NCBI RefSeq assembly: GCF_030718085.1
Contig: NZ_JAVAJF010000001.1
Coordinates: forward strand, 1 to 64,000
Origin: Marinobacter sp. MDS2
Lineage (GTDB): Bacteria > Pseudomonadota > Gammaproteobacteria > Pseudomonadales > Oleiphilaceae
Length of the DNA: 64,000 nt
Direction of reading: 5' to 3'
Each line of letters opens with the position of its first letter. The first letter of the stretch is position 1. Position numbers and translations under genes: made by a program. Below are positions 17,827-27,125 of this stretch, in pieces. The notes beneath the pieces were generated by a model that was not told where the DNA came from, did not search any database, and saw only the letters and a program-made list of their open reading frames with translations.

Positions 17827-19719
17827 ATGACAACAAAAAAATCCATTTTAGCGAGGTCTATCCAGCTCGCGCTAACGACCCAGATCGCGTGCCTTGCACC
17901 AACCGCAGCCGCTTTTGATTTCAGCTTCTACGAGATCGACGCGTCGTTCAGCACCACGCTGACCGCAGGTACAGCTTACCGTTTGGAAGATCAGGATCCT
18001 GATCTGATCTCGCAGGGTAACCTGGGGCCCGAGTTTGCTTACAGCGACACCGGTGCGTCTTCCAACAACTTCGATGACGGTAACCTCAACTTCAAAAAAG
18101 GCGATCCGTACTCGACCATTCTTCGTGGCCGCAGTGAGCTGTTTCTGGACTACGTGCCCGACAGCGATGTACTGACTCGTGTCGGCTTCCTCGGACGGGC
18201 CAGCTACTACTACGATTTCGAGCTTAAAGATAACGAGCGCGCTGTGGATCCGGTCGGTCAGCAGCGTGAGCTGAACTCCGAAGCGAAAGACAACGCCTCC
18301 GGTATTGACCTGCTCGACGCCTATATCTTTACGGACTGGCAAGTCGGAGATGTTCCGGTTGCGGTTCGCTACGGTCGTCAAGTGGTCAACTGGGGTGAAA
18401 GTACCTTTATCCTGGGCGGTATAAACGCGATCAACCCAATCGATGTGCCCGCGTTTCGTGCGCCGGGTGCTGAATTGAAAGACGTGCTTCTGCCGGTAGA
18501 AATGCTGTACACCTCGGTTGGTTTGACGCCTGAGGTCACACTCGAGGCGTTTGTTCAGACCGACTGGGAACCGTTCCGGATTGATGACTGCGGCACGTTC
18601 TTTTCGACTGCCGACGTAGCGGCCGATGGATGTGGCCCGGTACTGCTGGCAGGCCAGGTTCCAGACAGACAGGCGTTTGAAGAGGGCTTCATTGCGCCCC
18701 GAATTGGTGACAAAGAGCCCGGTGATAAGGATCAGTTCGGCGCAGCGGTGCGTTGGTATGTTACCGAGCTAGAGGCCGACGTGGGCTTCTACTACACCCG
18801 TTATCACAGCCGCCTGCCATACATCAGTGGTGTGGTGAATAACCCGGCTGCGCCAGAAGGCAGCCAGATGCGTGACGACAGCAAGCCGGATTCTCGCTTT
18901 CCAAGCTACTTTATCGACTACCCCAAGGGCATCGACCTGTTCGGCGTGAGCTTCAACACCACACTGCCGACCGGTACATCCCTGGGTGCGGAGTACAGCT
19001 ACCGGCCCAACATGCCGATTCAGTGGAACACCTTTGAGCTGATCTACGGTGGCCTGCAGCAGCGCGGCCCGGATGGTCAGGTGATCAGTAAGCTTGAAAA
19101 GCGTGAGCAGGCCAAGGGTGGCAATTACGCAGGTAAAGCGGTGGATGGATACGATCGTTATGGCGTATCCCAGTTCCAGACAACTCTGATTCATTTTATC
19201 GATCAGATTATGGGCGCAGACCGTTTCATCATCGTGGCTGAACTGGGTGCGACTTATGTGCACGATCTGCCTGACTTGTCGGAAGCCCGCTACGGTCGAT
19301 CCGGTATGTTCGGTGTCGGCCCGGTGCCCCTCGACGGCCCCAATTTCTCTGGCGATTTCTGTAGTCAGGGCACGGACAGTGAAAAACGGCTGAACATTAA
19401 CGCCACTAACTGTACGAACGATGGCTTTACTACCGACTTCTCATGGGGCTACCGAGCGTTGTTCGTTTGGGATTATCCAAGTGCAGTAGCCGGTGTGAAC
19501 CTGCGTCCTAAGCTCTTCCTCTCGCACGATGTTGAAGGGTACGCGCCGGATCCGGGCGGAAACTTTAAAGAAGGTAATAAGTCGGTAGGACTTGGCCTGG
19601 ATGCAACTTACCAAAATGCCTATAAGGCCTCGATCAGTTACACCAACTATTTTGGTGGCGATTTCAACGAAACCAACGACCGCGATTTCGTGGCCGCTTC
19701 AATCTCATACGCTTTTTAA
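17827..19719 (+). CDS. DUF1302 outer-membrane protein
   Basis: A 630-aa DUF1302 protein. ATG 17827 is preceded by GGAG at 17815-17818 and gives a typical signal peptide (cleavage near TAAAFD); an upstream in-frame ATG at 17773 lacks these features. The mature part opens with the DUF1302-like FDFSFYEIDASFSTTLTAG and has the RYGRQVVNWGEST motif typical of the family. It ends in ISYAF, the terminal Phe of outer-membrane barrels. DUF1302 and DUF1329 genes occur together in many proteobacteria, often near hydrophobic-compound catabolism or MMPL exporters. Here the pair follows a lipase, so a role in uptake or handling of lipids is suggested. DUF1329 follows after 28 bases. Confidence 0.9.
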   Translation: MTTKKSILARSIQLALTTQIACLAPTAAAFDFSFYEIDASFSTTLTAGTAYRLEDQDPDLISQGNLGPEFAYSDTGASSNNFDDGNLNFKKGDPYSTILRGRSELFLDYVPDSDVLTRVGFLGRASYYYDFELKDNERAVDPVGQQRELNSEAKDNASGIDLLDAYIFTDWQVGDVPVAVRYGRQVVNWGESTFILGGINAINPIDVPAFRAPGAELKDVLLPVEMLYTSVGLTPEVTLEAFVQTDWEPFRIDDCGTFFSTADVAADGCGPVLLAGQVPDRQAFEEGFIAPRIGDKEPGDKDQFGAAVRWYVTELEADVGFYYTRYHSRLPYISGVVNNPAAPEGSQMRDDSKPDSRFPSYFIDYPKGIDLFGVSFNTTLPTGTSLGAEYSYRPNMPIQWNTFELIYGGLQQRGPDGQVISKLEKREQAKGGNYAGKAVDGYDRYGVSQFQTTLIHFIDQIMGADRFIIVAELGATYVHDLPDLSEARYGRSGMFGVGPVPLDGPNFSGDFCSQGTDSEKRLNINATNCTNDGFTTDFSWGYRALFVWDYPSAVAGVNLRPKLFLSHDVEGYAPDPGGNFKEGNKSVGLGLDATYQNAYKASISYTNYFGGDFNETNDRDFVAASISYAF

Positions 19720-19747
19720 TACCCGGGAACTCAAGGAGACCTGATTT

Positions 19748-21109
19748 ATGAAAATGATACGTACGTTCCTATACAGCGCAGTCGCCAGCGCCATGCTGGC
19801 TGGAGGCTCGGCATCTGCCGGAGTGTCTCAAGATGAAGCTGCCAAGCTTGGCGATACGTTGACCCCAATGGGCGCGATCAAAGCCGGCAATGGCGATGCC
19901 ATCCCAGCCTGGGACGGTGGCTTGGTCACTCCGCCCGCTAACTATAAAGGCGACGGGCGATACGTTGACCCGTTTCCGAACGACAAAGAGTTGTTCCGGA
20001 TTGATCAGACCAACGTTGATGAATACGCCGACAAACTGACGCCTGGTCAGGTTGCGATGATCAAAACGTACGACAGCTATTTCATTCCGGTGTACGAAAC
20101 CCGCCGTACTGGCGCTTATCCGGAAGTCGTACAGAACAAAACGAAAGAAAACGCCACGAACGTGTCGCTCATCGAGAGCGGTAATGGTCTCAGCAATTAT
20201 CAAACGGCCATTCCTTTCCCGATCCCCAAGAACGGTCTTGAGGCGATCTTCAACCACATCACTCGCTACCGCGGCGGCTCAGTGACCCGTAACGTTGCGC
20301 AGGTGACTCCGCAGCCCAACGGTGATTTCAGTGCGGTTAAGTTCACCGAATCGTTCACCGAGCGAGTCCAGTTGAAGGACTACGATCCGTCGGAAGACGA
20401 GAACGTAATGTTCTACTTCAAACAAACCATCACTGCTCCATCTCGCTTGGCGGGTAACGTGTTGCTGGTTCACGAAACCATCAACCAGGTTAAAGAACCT
20501 CGTCGTGCATGGCTGTACAACTCAGGCCAGCGTCGTGTGCGTCGTGCTCCGAGTGTTGCCTATGACGGCCCGGGTACAGCGGCTGATGGACAGCGTACGT
20601 CCGATAACCTTGACCTGTATAACGGTGCGCCGGACAAGTACAACTGGGAACTTAAGGGTCGTAAAGAGCTTTACATTCCTTACAACTCCTACCGTATGGC
20701 GAGTGAAGACCTGAGCTACAAAGACATCATCAAACCAGGCCATGTCAATCAGGAACTGGCTCGCTACGAGCTGCACCGCGTATGGCATGTGACCGCCACT
20801 TTGAAAGACGGCGAGCGTCATGTGTACAAGAAGCGTGACTTCTACATTGACGAAGATACCTGGCAGATCGCTGTGGTTGATCACTATGACGGCCGCGACA
20901 ATCTGTGGCGCGTAGCGGAAGCTCATGCCATGCAGGTATATGATGCCCGCATCCCGGCTTACGCCTTTGAAACTCTGTATGACCTTTTGTCTGGTCGTTA
21001 CCTGGTGATGGGTATGACCAACGAAGAGAGCGATCCGTACTCCTACGGTGTCGAGCGCAGCTCACGGGAATACACCCCGGCGGCTCTGCGTCGTGCAGGT
21101 GTTCGCTAA
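19748..21109 (+). CDS. DUF1329 periplasmic/outer-membrane lipid-binding-like protein
   Basis: A 453-aa DUF1329 protein with a signal peptide (cleavage near SASAG) and the family features LGDTLTPMGAIKAGNGDAIPAW near the mature N-terminus and RRVRRAPSVAYD mid-protein. The family has a LolA/LolB-like outer-membrane-lipoprotein-sorting fold, which suggests a hydrophobic pocket. AAGGAG is seven bases or so before the ATG. It is the last gene of the lipase-DUF1302-DUF1329 run, closed by a strong terminator. It probably works with the DUF1302 barrel to move acyl or other lipidic molecules across the outer membrane; this is inference from pairing. Confidence 0.9.
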   Translation: MKMIRTFLYSAVASAMLAGGSASAGVSQDEAAKLGDTLTPMGAIKAGNGDAIPAWDGGLVTPPANYKGDGRYVDPFPNDKELFRIDQTNVDEYADKLTPGQVAMIKTYDSYFIPVYETRRTGAYPEVVQNKTKENATNVSLIESGNGLSNYQTAIPFPIPKNGLEAIFNHITRYRGGSVTRNVAQVTPQPNGDFSAVKFTESFTERVQLKDYDPSEDENVMFYFKQTITAPSRLAGNVLLVHETINQVKEPRRAWLYNSGQRRVRRAPSVAYDGPGTAADGQRTSDNLDLYNGAPDKYNWELKGRKELYIPYNSYRMASEDLSYKDIIKPGHVNQELARYELHRVWHVTATLKDGERHVYKKRDFYIDEDTWQIAVVDHYDGRDNLWRVAEAHAMQVYDARIPAYAFETLYDLLSGRYLVMGMTNEESDPYSYGVERSSREYTPAALRRAGVR

Positions 21110-21130
21110 TAGCGTGACAGTGTGAAGCAG

Positions 21131-21166
21131 GCCCCGGCTGACGTAAGTATGGCCGGGGCCTTTTTC
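21131..21166 (+). terminator. Terminator after DUF1329
   Basis: A GC-rich hairpin, GGCCCCGGC with GCCGGGGCC around a 12-base loop, is followed by TTTTT. It lies 20 bases after the DUF1329 stop and ends the lipase/DUF1302/DUF1329 transcript. Confidence 0.9.
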
Positions 21167-21184
21167 CAGGGTAGGAGTTCACAA

Positions 21185-21727
21185 ATGTACATACTCGATA
21201 TAGAAGCAAGTGGCATCGGTAACGGCAGTTACCCGGTTGAGATCGCCTGGAGCCGTGTGGACGGGTCTCAGTCTTTTTCAGCTCTTATCAACCCGGACAG
21301 TGTCGATGGCTGGGAAGGCTGGAGTGATGAAGCAATCCGCCGAGGACTAACCCGGAAAGATTGTTGTGAACGGGGTGAGCCGGCCGCTTATGTTGCCCGG
21401 CAAGTATCACGACTGTTGACCGACTATCCGGTATTTTCCGAATCGCCGGATCAAGATCAAAAGTGGTTAGATGCACTCTTCACCGCTATCGGTAAACCAT
21501 GGCCTGTGCAGTTGATTCCGATTGAGCATGCTGTAAAGGCATCGCAAAGATGCGCCTTGAGTAGCCGCCTGAAAACTCGCCGGGACGCCCATAATGCAGC
21601 GGCTAACTGCCTTCTTCTGATCCGTGAGATTAAACAAATCAACGCCGAACCAAAGCCAGGCAAACACCACCAAACCGTTTTAAACTCGCCCCTTAAGTGG
21701 TTGAAAGATTTCTCATTTGTAACCTGA
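21185..21727 (+). CDS. RNase T/DEDD exonuclease-like protein, incomplete active site
   Basis: A 180-aa protein starting at ATG 21185 with GTAGGAG nine bases upstream. The N-terminal YILDIEASG matches the first DEDD exonuclease motif (D-x-E), and DQDQKWLDALF matches the second-Asp region. Near the C-terminus TRRDAHNAAANCLLLI resembles Exo III, but the usual His five residues before the Asp is Leu here; a His follows the Asp two residues later. It may be a relaxed or inactive 3'-5' exonuclease. It stands alone between a terminator and muiA. Substrate unknown. Confidence 0.7.
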   Translation: MYILDIEASGIGNGSYPVEIAWSRVDGSQSFSALINPDSVDGWEGWSDEAIRRGLTRKDCCERGEPAAYVARQVSRLLTDYPVFSESPDQDQKWLDALFTAIGKPWPVQLIPIEHAVKASQRCALSSRLKTRRDAHNAAANCLLLIREIKQINAEPKPGKHHQTVLNSPLKWLKDFSFVT

Positions 21728-21868
21728 AACCCTAGCATTTGATCTCATCATAACGCCTGTTCTGCTATCCTTCCTTGCATTGCACAAATTTCTCTGGCCG
21801 TGGCGCGCGCCTCTGGGTACTGAAGGTCGCCTCCTGATTTTTCTGGCTACGAAGACAAGGAATTTTAC

Positions 21869-23428
21869 ATGAACAAGCCTGGCTTGCTGGCATTAGCGAT
21901 CTCGATTTCCACACTACCGACGACGGCGCTGGCGAACGTTACCGAGGCAACGCTGTATCCCTCCCATGCCGAGCTAACGTGGACAGAATCCGAGCAGATT
22001 AGCGCAGGAGCCGGCACCATCGACATCCAAGGCCTCCCGGTGAGCCTGCAAGATCAGTCGTTGCAGGTCATGCTCGAAGGGTTGCCCAATGTGACGCTGC
22101 AACAGGTTCAGATAAGCCGGGCAGAGCGCGAGGAGTTCGTTGCCGAAGAAACCCGACAACTCCGTAACGCGTTGTCAGAAGTAACCTTGCGCATTCAGGA
22201 AAAAGAAGACCTCATCAGCGCCTGGAAACAACAAATCACGCTGATGAACCATGCTGCAGAATCCCCACACGAATTAACAGCGTCAGAATTAAGCGATCTG
22301 GCCGCTGCCTTGAAAGAGACAACGCAGACTGCACTGACTGAGATACGCCAGGCGCGCGTCAGCATGAAGGACGATGAGGCTTTGAAAGATCGCCTCACGC
22401 GGGAGCTCGCCCAGGCCACTCAAAGAGCCAAGGCTAGCAAGAACGTAAGAATTCATTATCGGGCACCGGAAAATGCCTCTGTGCATGTCAAACTCCGGTT
22501 TCAGACGTCCGAAGCGCGTTGGCGGAGCGAATACAATGCGCGCTTGAACACCGAGGCGGATTCGGGCGGGCAGCTCACATTGGAACACGTGGCGGTCGTA
22601 CAGCAGACAACCGGCTCCGACTGGGATAATGTGCAACTGGAGCTGGCGACCGCAAACGCCCGCAAGGGGACCTCCATGCCGAAAGTCCACCCATGGGTTG
22701 TGAGCCCGGGCCAACCAGAGCGTTACCAAGCCAAGGCGCTCGCGCCGATGGCAGAGATGCGAGCAGGGTCTTCAATGGCCGACGCTGCGGTTGCTCAACA
22801 AGCCAGCACTTTCACGCAAAGTTATCGACTGCCGGAAAACGTTAACGTACCCAGCGGGTCATCAGGCCAACGCTTTAAAGTGGCCGATCACGTATTGCCG
22901 GTAGAGGTGGCCGTGTGGTCGGCACCGGTGCTTGACCCTACCGGATATATCCATGCAAAAGGGCAGTTCAGCGGGGAAGTTCCGATACCGGCCGGGCCTG
23001 CGACACTGTATCGGGATGGACAGAGCGTCGGCCAAACCCACCTTGGTGAGCTCGCTGAAGGTGAAGTGGTTGATTTAGGGTTTGGTGCCGATCAAGCGGT
23101 TCGAATCAAGGTGGTGAACGAGCTCGAACGAACCGGTGAAGAGGGTATATGGAAAAGCGAGAACGTGCAGCGTCGGCAGAATCGGTTCGAGATTACCAAC
23201 CATCATGATAAACCGGTTCAGGTTCGGATATTCGACCGGCTTCCTGTTTCAGAGCAAGACACGTTGACCGTCAAGCCGCTGGAAATCAGTGAGCCGGTCC
23301 AGCGTGATTTCGAAGATAACAAGGGCGTTTTGGTCTGGGACCGCGAAGTAGCTGCAGGCGAGACCAAAAGTGTGAAATCCGGTTTCGAGGTGAGGGTGCC
23401 GGAAGGGACTGCATTGCCACCCTTGTAA
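21869..23428 (+). CDS. MuiA-family (DUF4139) exported protein
   Basis: A 519-aa protein with a signal peptide (cleavage near TALA-NVT). The N-terminal DUF4140-like region (TEATLYPSHAELTWTE) is followed by an alpha-helical coiled coil at ~80-190 and the C-terminal DUF4139 beta domain (YNARLNTEADSGGQLTLEHVA; TGSDWDNVQLELATA). The family is named 'mucoidy inhibitor A' from overexpression effects on capsule; its biochemical role is unknown. Here it is a single gene with its own terminator and no capsule genes nearby, so the name should not be read as a function. Confidence 0.88.
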   Translation: MNKPGLLALAISISTLPTTALANVTEATLYPSHAELTWTESEQISAGAGTIDIQGLPVSLQDQSLQVMLEGLPNVTLQQVQISRAEREEFVAEETRQLRNALSEVTLRIQEKEDLISAWKQQITLMNHAAESPHELTASELSDLAAALKETTQTALTEIRQARVSMKDDEALKDRLTRELAQATQRAKASKNVRIHYRAPENASVHVKLRFQTSEARWRSEYNARLNTEADSGGQLTLEHVAVVQQTTGSDWDNVQLELATANARKGTSMPKVHPWVVSPGQPERYQAKALAPMAEMRAGSSMADAAVAQQASTFTQSYRLPENVNVPSGSSGQRFKVADHVLPVEVAVWSAPVLDPTGYIHAKGQFSGEVPIPAGPATLYRDGQSVGQTHLGELAEGEVVDLGFGADQAVRIKVVNELERTGEEGIWKSENVQRRQNRFEITNHHDKPVQVRIFDRLPVSEQDTLTVKPLEISEPVQRDFEDNKGVLVWDREVAAGETKSVKSGFEVRVPEGTALPPL

Positions 23429-23455
23429 CCCTGAAGCTTTCTCGCAATTATCGAA

Positions 23456-23480
23456 AAGCGCCGGTTTTCCGGCGTTTTCG
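23456..23480 (+). terminator. Terminator after muiA-like gene
   Basis: CGCCGG (23459-23464), loop TTTT, CCGGCG (23469-23474), then TTTT. It lies 30 bases past the stop of the MuiA-family gene and is short but compact and GC-rich. Confidence 0.75.
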
Positions 23481-23552
23481 TCGTTAAATCATGCGCATTC
23501 AAGCGCTATGCCTCATAATTACTGAATGACTCCGCACGTTTAGGTTGTACGA

Positions 23553-25532
23553 ATGCGCATACCAATTATTTCTTGGAAAGAAAAAGGATTTGTAAAATCG
23601 GCCCTTATAACCGGTTTGGTTTGCGTATTGGTGTTTACTTTGGCTGTGTACGGCGCCTTGCAGTATCAAGCAGTGCTCCAGAGCGACGACTTGAAGGTGG
23701 CAGAGCAGGCAAAAGCCAGGATGACTTCGGGGTTGCTTGAGCAGGTGTTTGAGTATACCGCCAACGACTTGTTGGCAATTGCGAGCTTGCCTGCGGCCGT
23801 TCGTTTTAATCGCTACAGGAATGCCGAATGGGAAGAGGCGCTACAGTTGGTGTTCAAGGCTCAGCTAGGACAAAAGCCGACCTACAGTCAGCTGCGCTTC
23901 CTTGATCATGACGGCATGGAATTGGTGCGATTAGATAAAAACGGTCGGCGGGTTTTCAAGAAGTATGAAGATACATTGCAGCACAAAGGTGGGCGCTACT
24001 ATGTTATTGAAACAGCGGCGCTGGCAGAGGGCGAGGTCTACGTTTCGCCGCTGGATCTAAATATCGAGAAGGGGCAGGTTGAAGCTCCGTATAAGCCGAT
24101 GATCCGCTTTGGTGTGCGGGTTGTGGATGAAGACACCGGTAATCAGGGTTTGATCATTCTGAACATGAAAGGGCAGACGCTTCTGGACACCTTTGATACC
24201 GGCATGGCCGGATCACATCCCGCTTTTCTTCTGAACTCGGAGGGCCACATTCTTGCCGGGCCTGACCACAATGACGAGTGGGCCTTTATGTTCGGTCTTC
24301 CTTCGTCTTTTGCTCAATATTACCCGGAAGCCCTTGAACGCATCTTAGAGGATGATCATGGCTGGATAGAAACAAGCGACGGGCTTTTTGTATATGAGAC
24401 CGTTCATCCGCTGAAGCTGCCCAACGGAGACACCGAAGGGAAACATTACACATGGAAAACGGTTTCGTTTATCCCGAGCGCTGCGCTGCCGTCTTCGGCT
24501 TTGATGAATCATTCCTGGGTTGTCGGTTTCTACGTGATTGGCGTTTTTCTAACACTTGTGATTTCTTTTTATACTCACTTCCTGATTCATAAAAGACGTG
24601 AGCTTCGCCGTGAAAATGAGCGGCAATCCAAGCGTTTCTGGAAAATATCCAGTGTCTTGGGTGATGGCTTGATCGTTATGGATAAACACGGTGTGCTGAC
24701 GTATATGAACCCGGAAGCGGAGCGGATATTAGGCTGGGACGCGCAGGATCTTGTGCACAAACAAGGGCATGAGGTTTTTCACGTTCATGAGCAAGGCAAC
24801 CCCGATTGTTCAGTCATGGACGTGATGAAAACACGCCAGCTTTATCGCAGTAAAGACGAAGAGTTTCGCCGTAAAGATGACTCAACCATTCCGGTGATCC
24901 TCAATGCCGCACCCCTTACCAGCGATACCGGTGATGAAGGGGTTGTGATTTCCTTTCAGGACTTTTCAGAGATCAAGGAATACCAGGAAACCATTCACAG
25001 CTTAGCTTTCCAGGACAGCTTGACCGGGCTTCCGAACCGTCGCGTTCTGGAGGACCGTATGCAATTGGCCATTGCGCTTTCGGGGCGACATGCTCGTCAC
25101 TTGGGGCTCATGTTCCTTGACCTCGATCACTTTAAAGAAGTAAACGACACCTACGGCCATGATGCCGGAGACATCTTGCTGAGAGAAATCGCAGAGCGTC
25201 TTGAACGCAATGTGCGTGAGACGGATACCGTAGTGCGAATGGGTGGGGATGAGTTCATCGTGTTGCTACCCGAAGTATCGTCTACCGAAAACGCAATCGT
25301 GGTCGCTGAAAAGGTTCTTCATGCGGTGTCGCAGCCGGTGGTGTTGCCTTTAGGGGTGGCCCGGGTGGGCGTAAGTATCGGTATTGCAATCGCAAGGGGC
25401 GCTGGCTTAACGGTAGAAGGTGTCATGCAAAGCGCTGACAAGGCCATGTATGAAGCCAAACGCAGGGGCAAGAACCAGATCTTTGTGAACGAATATCTCT
25501 TGCCCGACAATGAAAGTCACAGCCACAGTTAA
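23553..25532 (+). CDS. Membrane Cache-PAS-GGDEF diguanylate cyclase
   Basis: A 659-aa sensor diguanylate cyclase. TM1 is at ~16-36, followed by a large periplasmic region of double-Cache type (about 40-310), then TM2 at ~325-345. PAS follows (~365-480, GVLTYMNPEAERILGW) and GGDEF (~490-650). The GGDEF site is intact (RMGGDEFIVLLPE) and the RxxD inhibitory site (RETD) is five residues upstream, so product-inhibited c-di-GMP synthesis is expected. No EAL domain. No obvious operon partner: the rlmA gene starts 28 bases later but is housekeeping. The ligand is unknown. Confidence 0.93.
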   Translation: MRIPIISWKEKGFVKSALITGLVCVLVFTLAVYGALQYQAVLQSDDLKVAEQAKARMTSGLLEQVFEYTANDLLAIASLPAAVRFNRYRNAEWEEALQLVFKAQLGQKPTYSQLRFLDHDGMELVRLDKNGRRVFKKYEDTLQHKGGRYYVIETAALAEGEVYVSPLDLNIEKGQVEAPYKPMIRFGVRVVDEDTGNQGLIILNMKGQTLLDTFDTGMAGSHPAFLLNSEGHILAGPDHNDEWAFMFGLPSSFAQYYPEALERILEDDHGWIETSDGLFVYETVHPLKLPNGDTEGKHYTWKTVSFIPSAALPSSALMNHSWVVGFYVIGVFLTLVISFYTHFLIHKRRELRRENERQSKRFWKISSVLGDGLIVMDKHGVLTYMNPEAERILGWDAQDLVHKQGHEVFHVHEQGNPDCSVMDVMKTRQLYRSKDEEFRRKDDSTIPVILNAAPLTSDTGDEGVVISFQDFSEIKEYQETIHSLAFQDSLTGLPNRRVLEDRMQLAIALSGRHARHLGLMFLDLDHFKEVNDTYGHDAGDILLREIAERLERNVRETDTVVRMGGDEFIVLLPEVSSTENAIVVAEKVLHAVSQPVVLPLGVARVGVSIGIAIARGAGLTVEGVMQSADKAMYEAKRRGKNQIFVNEYLLPDNESHSHS

Positions 25533-25560
25533 TTGTTCTTCTTAGATTCAGGAATCATTC

Positions 25561-26400
25561 ATGAGTGTTCTACCGTTCGAAAGCCTTGCGTGCCCGCTGG
25601 ATGGCATGGCTCTTTGCCGTGTAGAAAAGAGCTGGCAGTGTGAGAACGGCCACAGTTTCGACGTTGCGCGACAAGGGTACGTGCATTTACTGCCCGTACA
25701 GAAAAAACGCACCAAGGACCCGGGAGATAGCAAGGCGATGGTCGCCGCCCGTCAGCGATTTCTTGATGCCGGATTTTACCAGCCCATTGCGGATGCGGTG
25801 ACGCGCGCAACCTTAGCCGATTCCCCTGCCGCTTCTACATTACGCTGTCTCGATGCGGGATGTGGTGAGGGTTACTACCTGAGGCAGCTTGGATCGTCTT
25901 CCGGCAGTATTGGCTTGTCTTTGCTGGGGCTCGATATCTCTAAGTGGGCAGTGTTGTCAGGCGCTCGGCAAGATCGGCGTGCTAGCTGGGTGGTGGGCAG
26001 CAATGCGAACCTCCCGGTTCTTTCCGGATCCCTCGATCGGGTGCTTTGTCTGTTCGGCTTTCCGGTGTATCCGGAATTTGCGAGGGTGCTACGCCCCGGT
26101 GGCCGGTTGATTCAGGTCGACAGCGGGCAGGATCATTTACGTGAATTAAGAGAGATTATCTATCCTGAAGTCCGAATGGAATCGAAACAGGTTGCGGAAG
26201 CTCCTGACGGTTTTCGTCGGATAGCGAGTGAAGATATTCGCTTTTCCCTGCACCTTGCCGGAGCCGAACCGATCGCGGACTTGCTTGCAATGACGCCTCA
26301 TCTATACAGAGCCAGCCAGGAGGGCAGGGAGAGGGCTGCCTCCCTTGATTCATTGTCCCTGACGGTTGATGTTTGTCTGCATACCTTTGAGCGCAAGTAG
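25561..26400 (+). CDS. rlmA: 23S rRNA (guanine-N1)-methyltransferase RlmA
   Basis: A 279-aa SAM-dependent methyltransferase matching RlmA, which methylates N1 of G745 in 23S rRNA. The N-terminal zinc-finger region (CPLDGMALC...CENGH) is followed by GYVHLLPVQKKRTKDPGDS, a strong RlmA signature, and the SAM-binding LDAGCGEGYYLRQL. In E. coli the first zinc pair is CxxC; here the second Cys position is Asp with a Cys five residues later, a small deviation. Convergent with rsuA, 19 bases apart, giving two rRNA-modification genes side by side. Confidence 0.92.
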   Translation: MSVLPFESLACPLDGMALCRVEKSWQCENGHSFDVARQGYVHLLPVQKKRTKDPGDSKAMVAARQRFLDAGFYQPIADAVTRATLADSPAASTLRCLDAGCGEGYYLRQLGSSSGSIGLSLLGLDISKWAVLSGARQDRRASWVVGSNANLPVLSGSLDRVLCLFGFPVYPEFARVLRPGGRLIQVDSGQDHLRELREIIYPEVRMESKQVAEAPDGFRRIASEDIRFSLHLAGAEPIADLLAMTPHLYRASQEGRERAASLDSLSLTVDVCLHTFERK

Positions 26401-26419
26401 TGAGTAGGCCGGGCAGCCT

Positions 26420-27112
26420 TCAGACCGAGGCAATTTCTTCGGCGGTGAGTGAGCGGTACTGACCAGGAGGTAGCTCGTCGTTAAGCTGAATTTTGCCCAT
26501 GCGTTCTCGATGGAGCGAGGTGACTCTATTGCCCACCGCATGAAACATGCGCTTCACTTGATGATAACGGCCTTCGTAGATCGTTATCCTGGCCTCACGC
26601 TCGTGAATTTCTTCAATCTGCGCCGGCGACGTGGTGAGTTGTTCGTACTCGAACCAGATACCTTCTGCAAACCGTTGGTGAGTCTCTAAGGTGATCGGCT
26701 GTTCCGTGGTCACTCGGTACACTTTCGGAATCTTGATTTTGGGTTCCGTTAGCCGGCGCGACCAATTGCCATCGTTGGTCAGTATCAGAAGGCCAGTGCT
26801 GGCCCGATCCAGGCGGCCGCCGATATGCAAGCCATCATGAAGAGAAGAATCAATCAACCGGAACACGGTGGGATGAGTGTCGTCGACGGTTGCGCTCAGG
26901 TAGCCCGCGGGTTTGTTGAGCATGAGGTATCGGGAAGGCCGTGCCTGTTGGATGGCCTTCCCGTCTACGCCGACCGCGCAAAACTCGCTGACTTCGTTCT
27001 GTGAGTCCCGGCACACCTGACCATTTACGGCTACACGTCCGGTGGCAATCAGAGCGTTGGCACGTTTACGGCTCACGCCGTTTTGATTGCTGAGAATGCG
27101 CGATAGCTTCAT
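26420..27112 (-). CDS. rsuA: 16S rRNA pseudouridine516 synthase RsuA
   Basis: A 230-aa RsuA-family pseudouridine synthase, the usual size. An N-terminal S4-like RNA-binding part (LSRILSNQNGVSRKRANALI) precedes the catalytic domain, with the active-site Asp in GRLDRASTGLLILTNDG and the family motif EGRYHQVKRMF. It converts U516 of 16S rRNA to pseudouridine. It is last in a run RIO kinase-DUF3581-rsuA with gaps of 9 and 13 bases. RluE/RluF were considered; the RsuA-like C-terminus (LHRERMGKIQL, LTAEEIASV) favours RsuA. Confidence 0.9.
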   Translation of the reverse strand: MKLSRILSNQNGVSRKRANALIATGRVAVNGQVCRDSQNEVSEFCAVGVDGKAIQQARPSRYLMLNKPAGYLSATVDDTHPTVFRLIDSSLHDGLHIGGRLDRASTGLLILTNDGNWSRRLTEPKIKIPKVYRVTTEQPITLETHQRFAEGIWFEYEQLTTSPAQIEEIHEREARITIYEGRYHQVKRMFHAVGNRVTSLHRERMGKIQLNDELPPGQYRSLTAEEIASV

Positions 27113-27125
27113 AAGAAAGCGCCGG

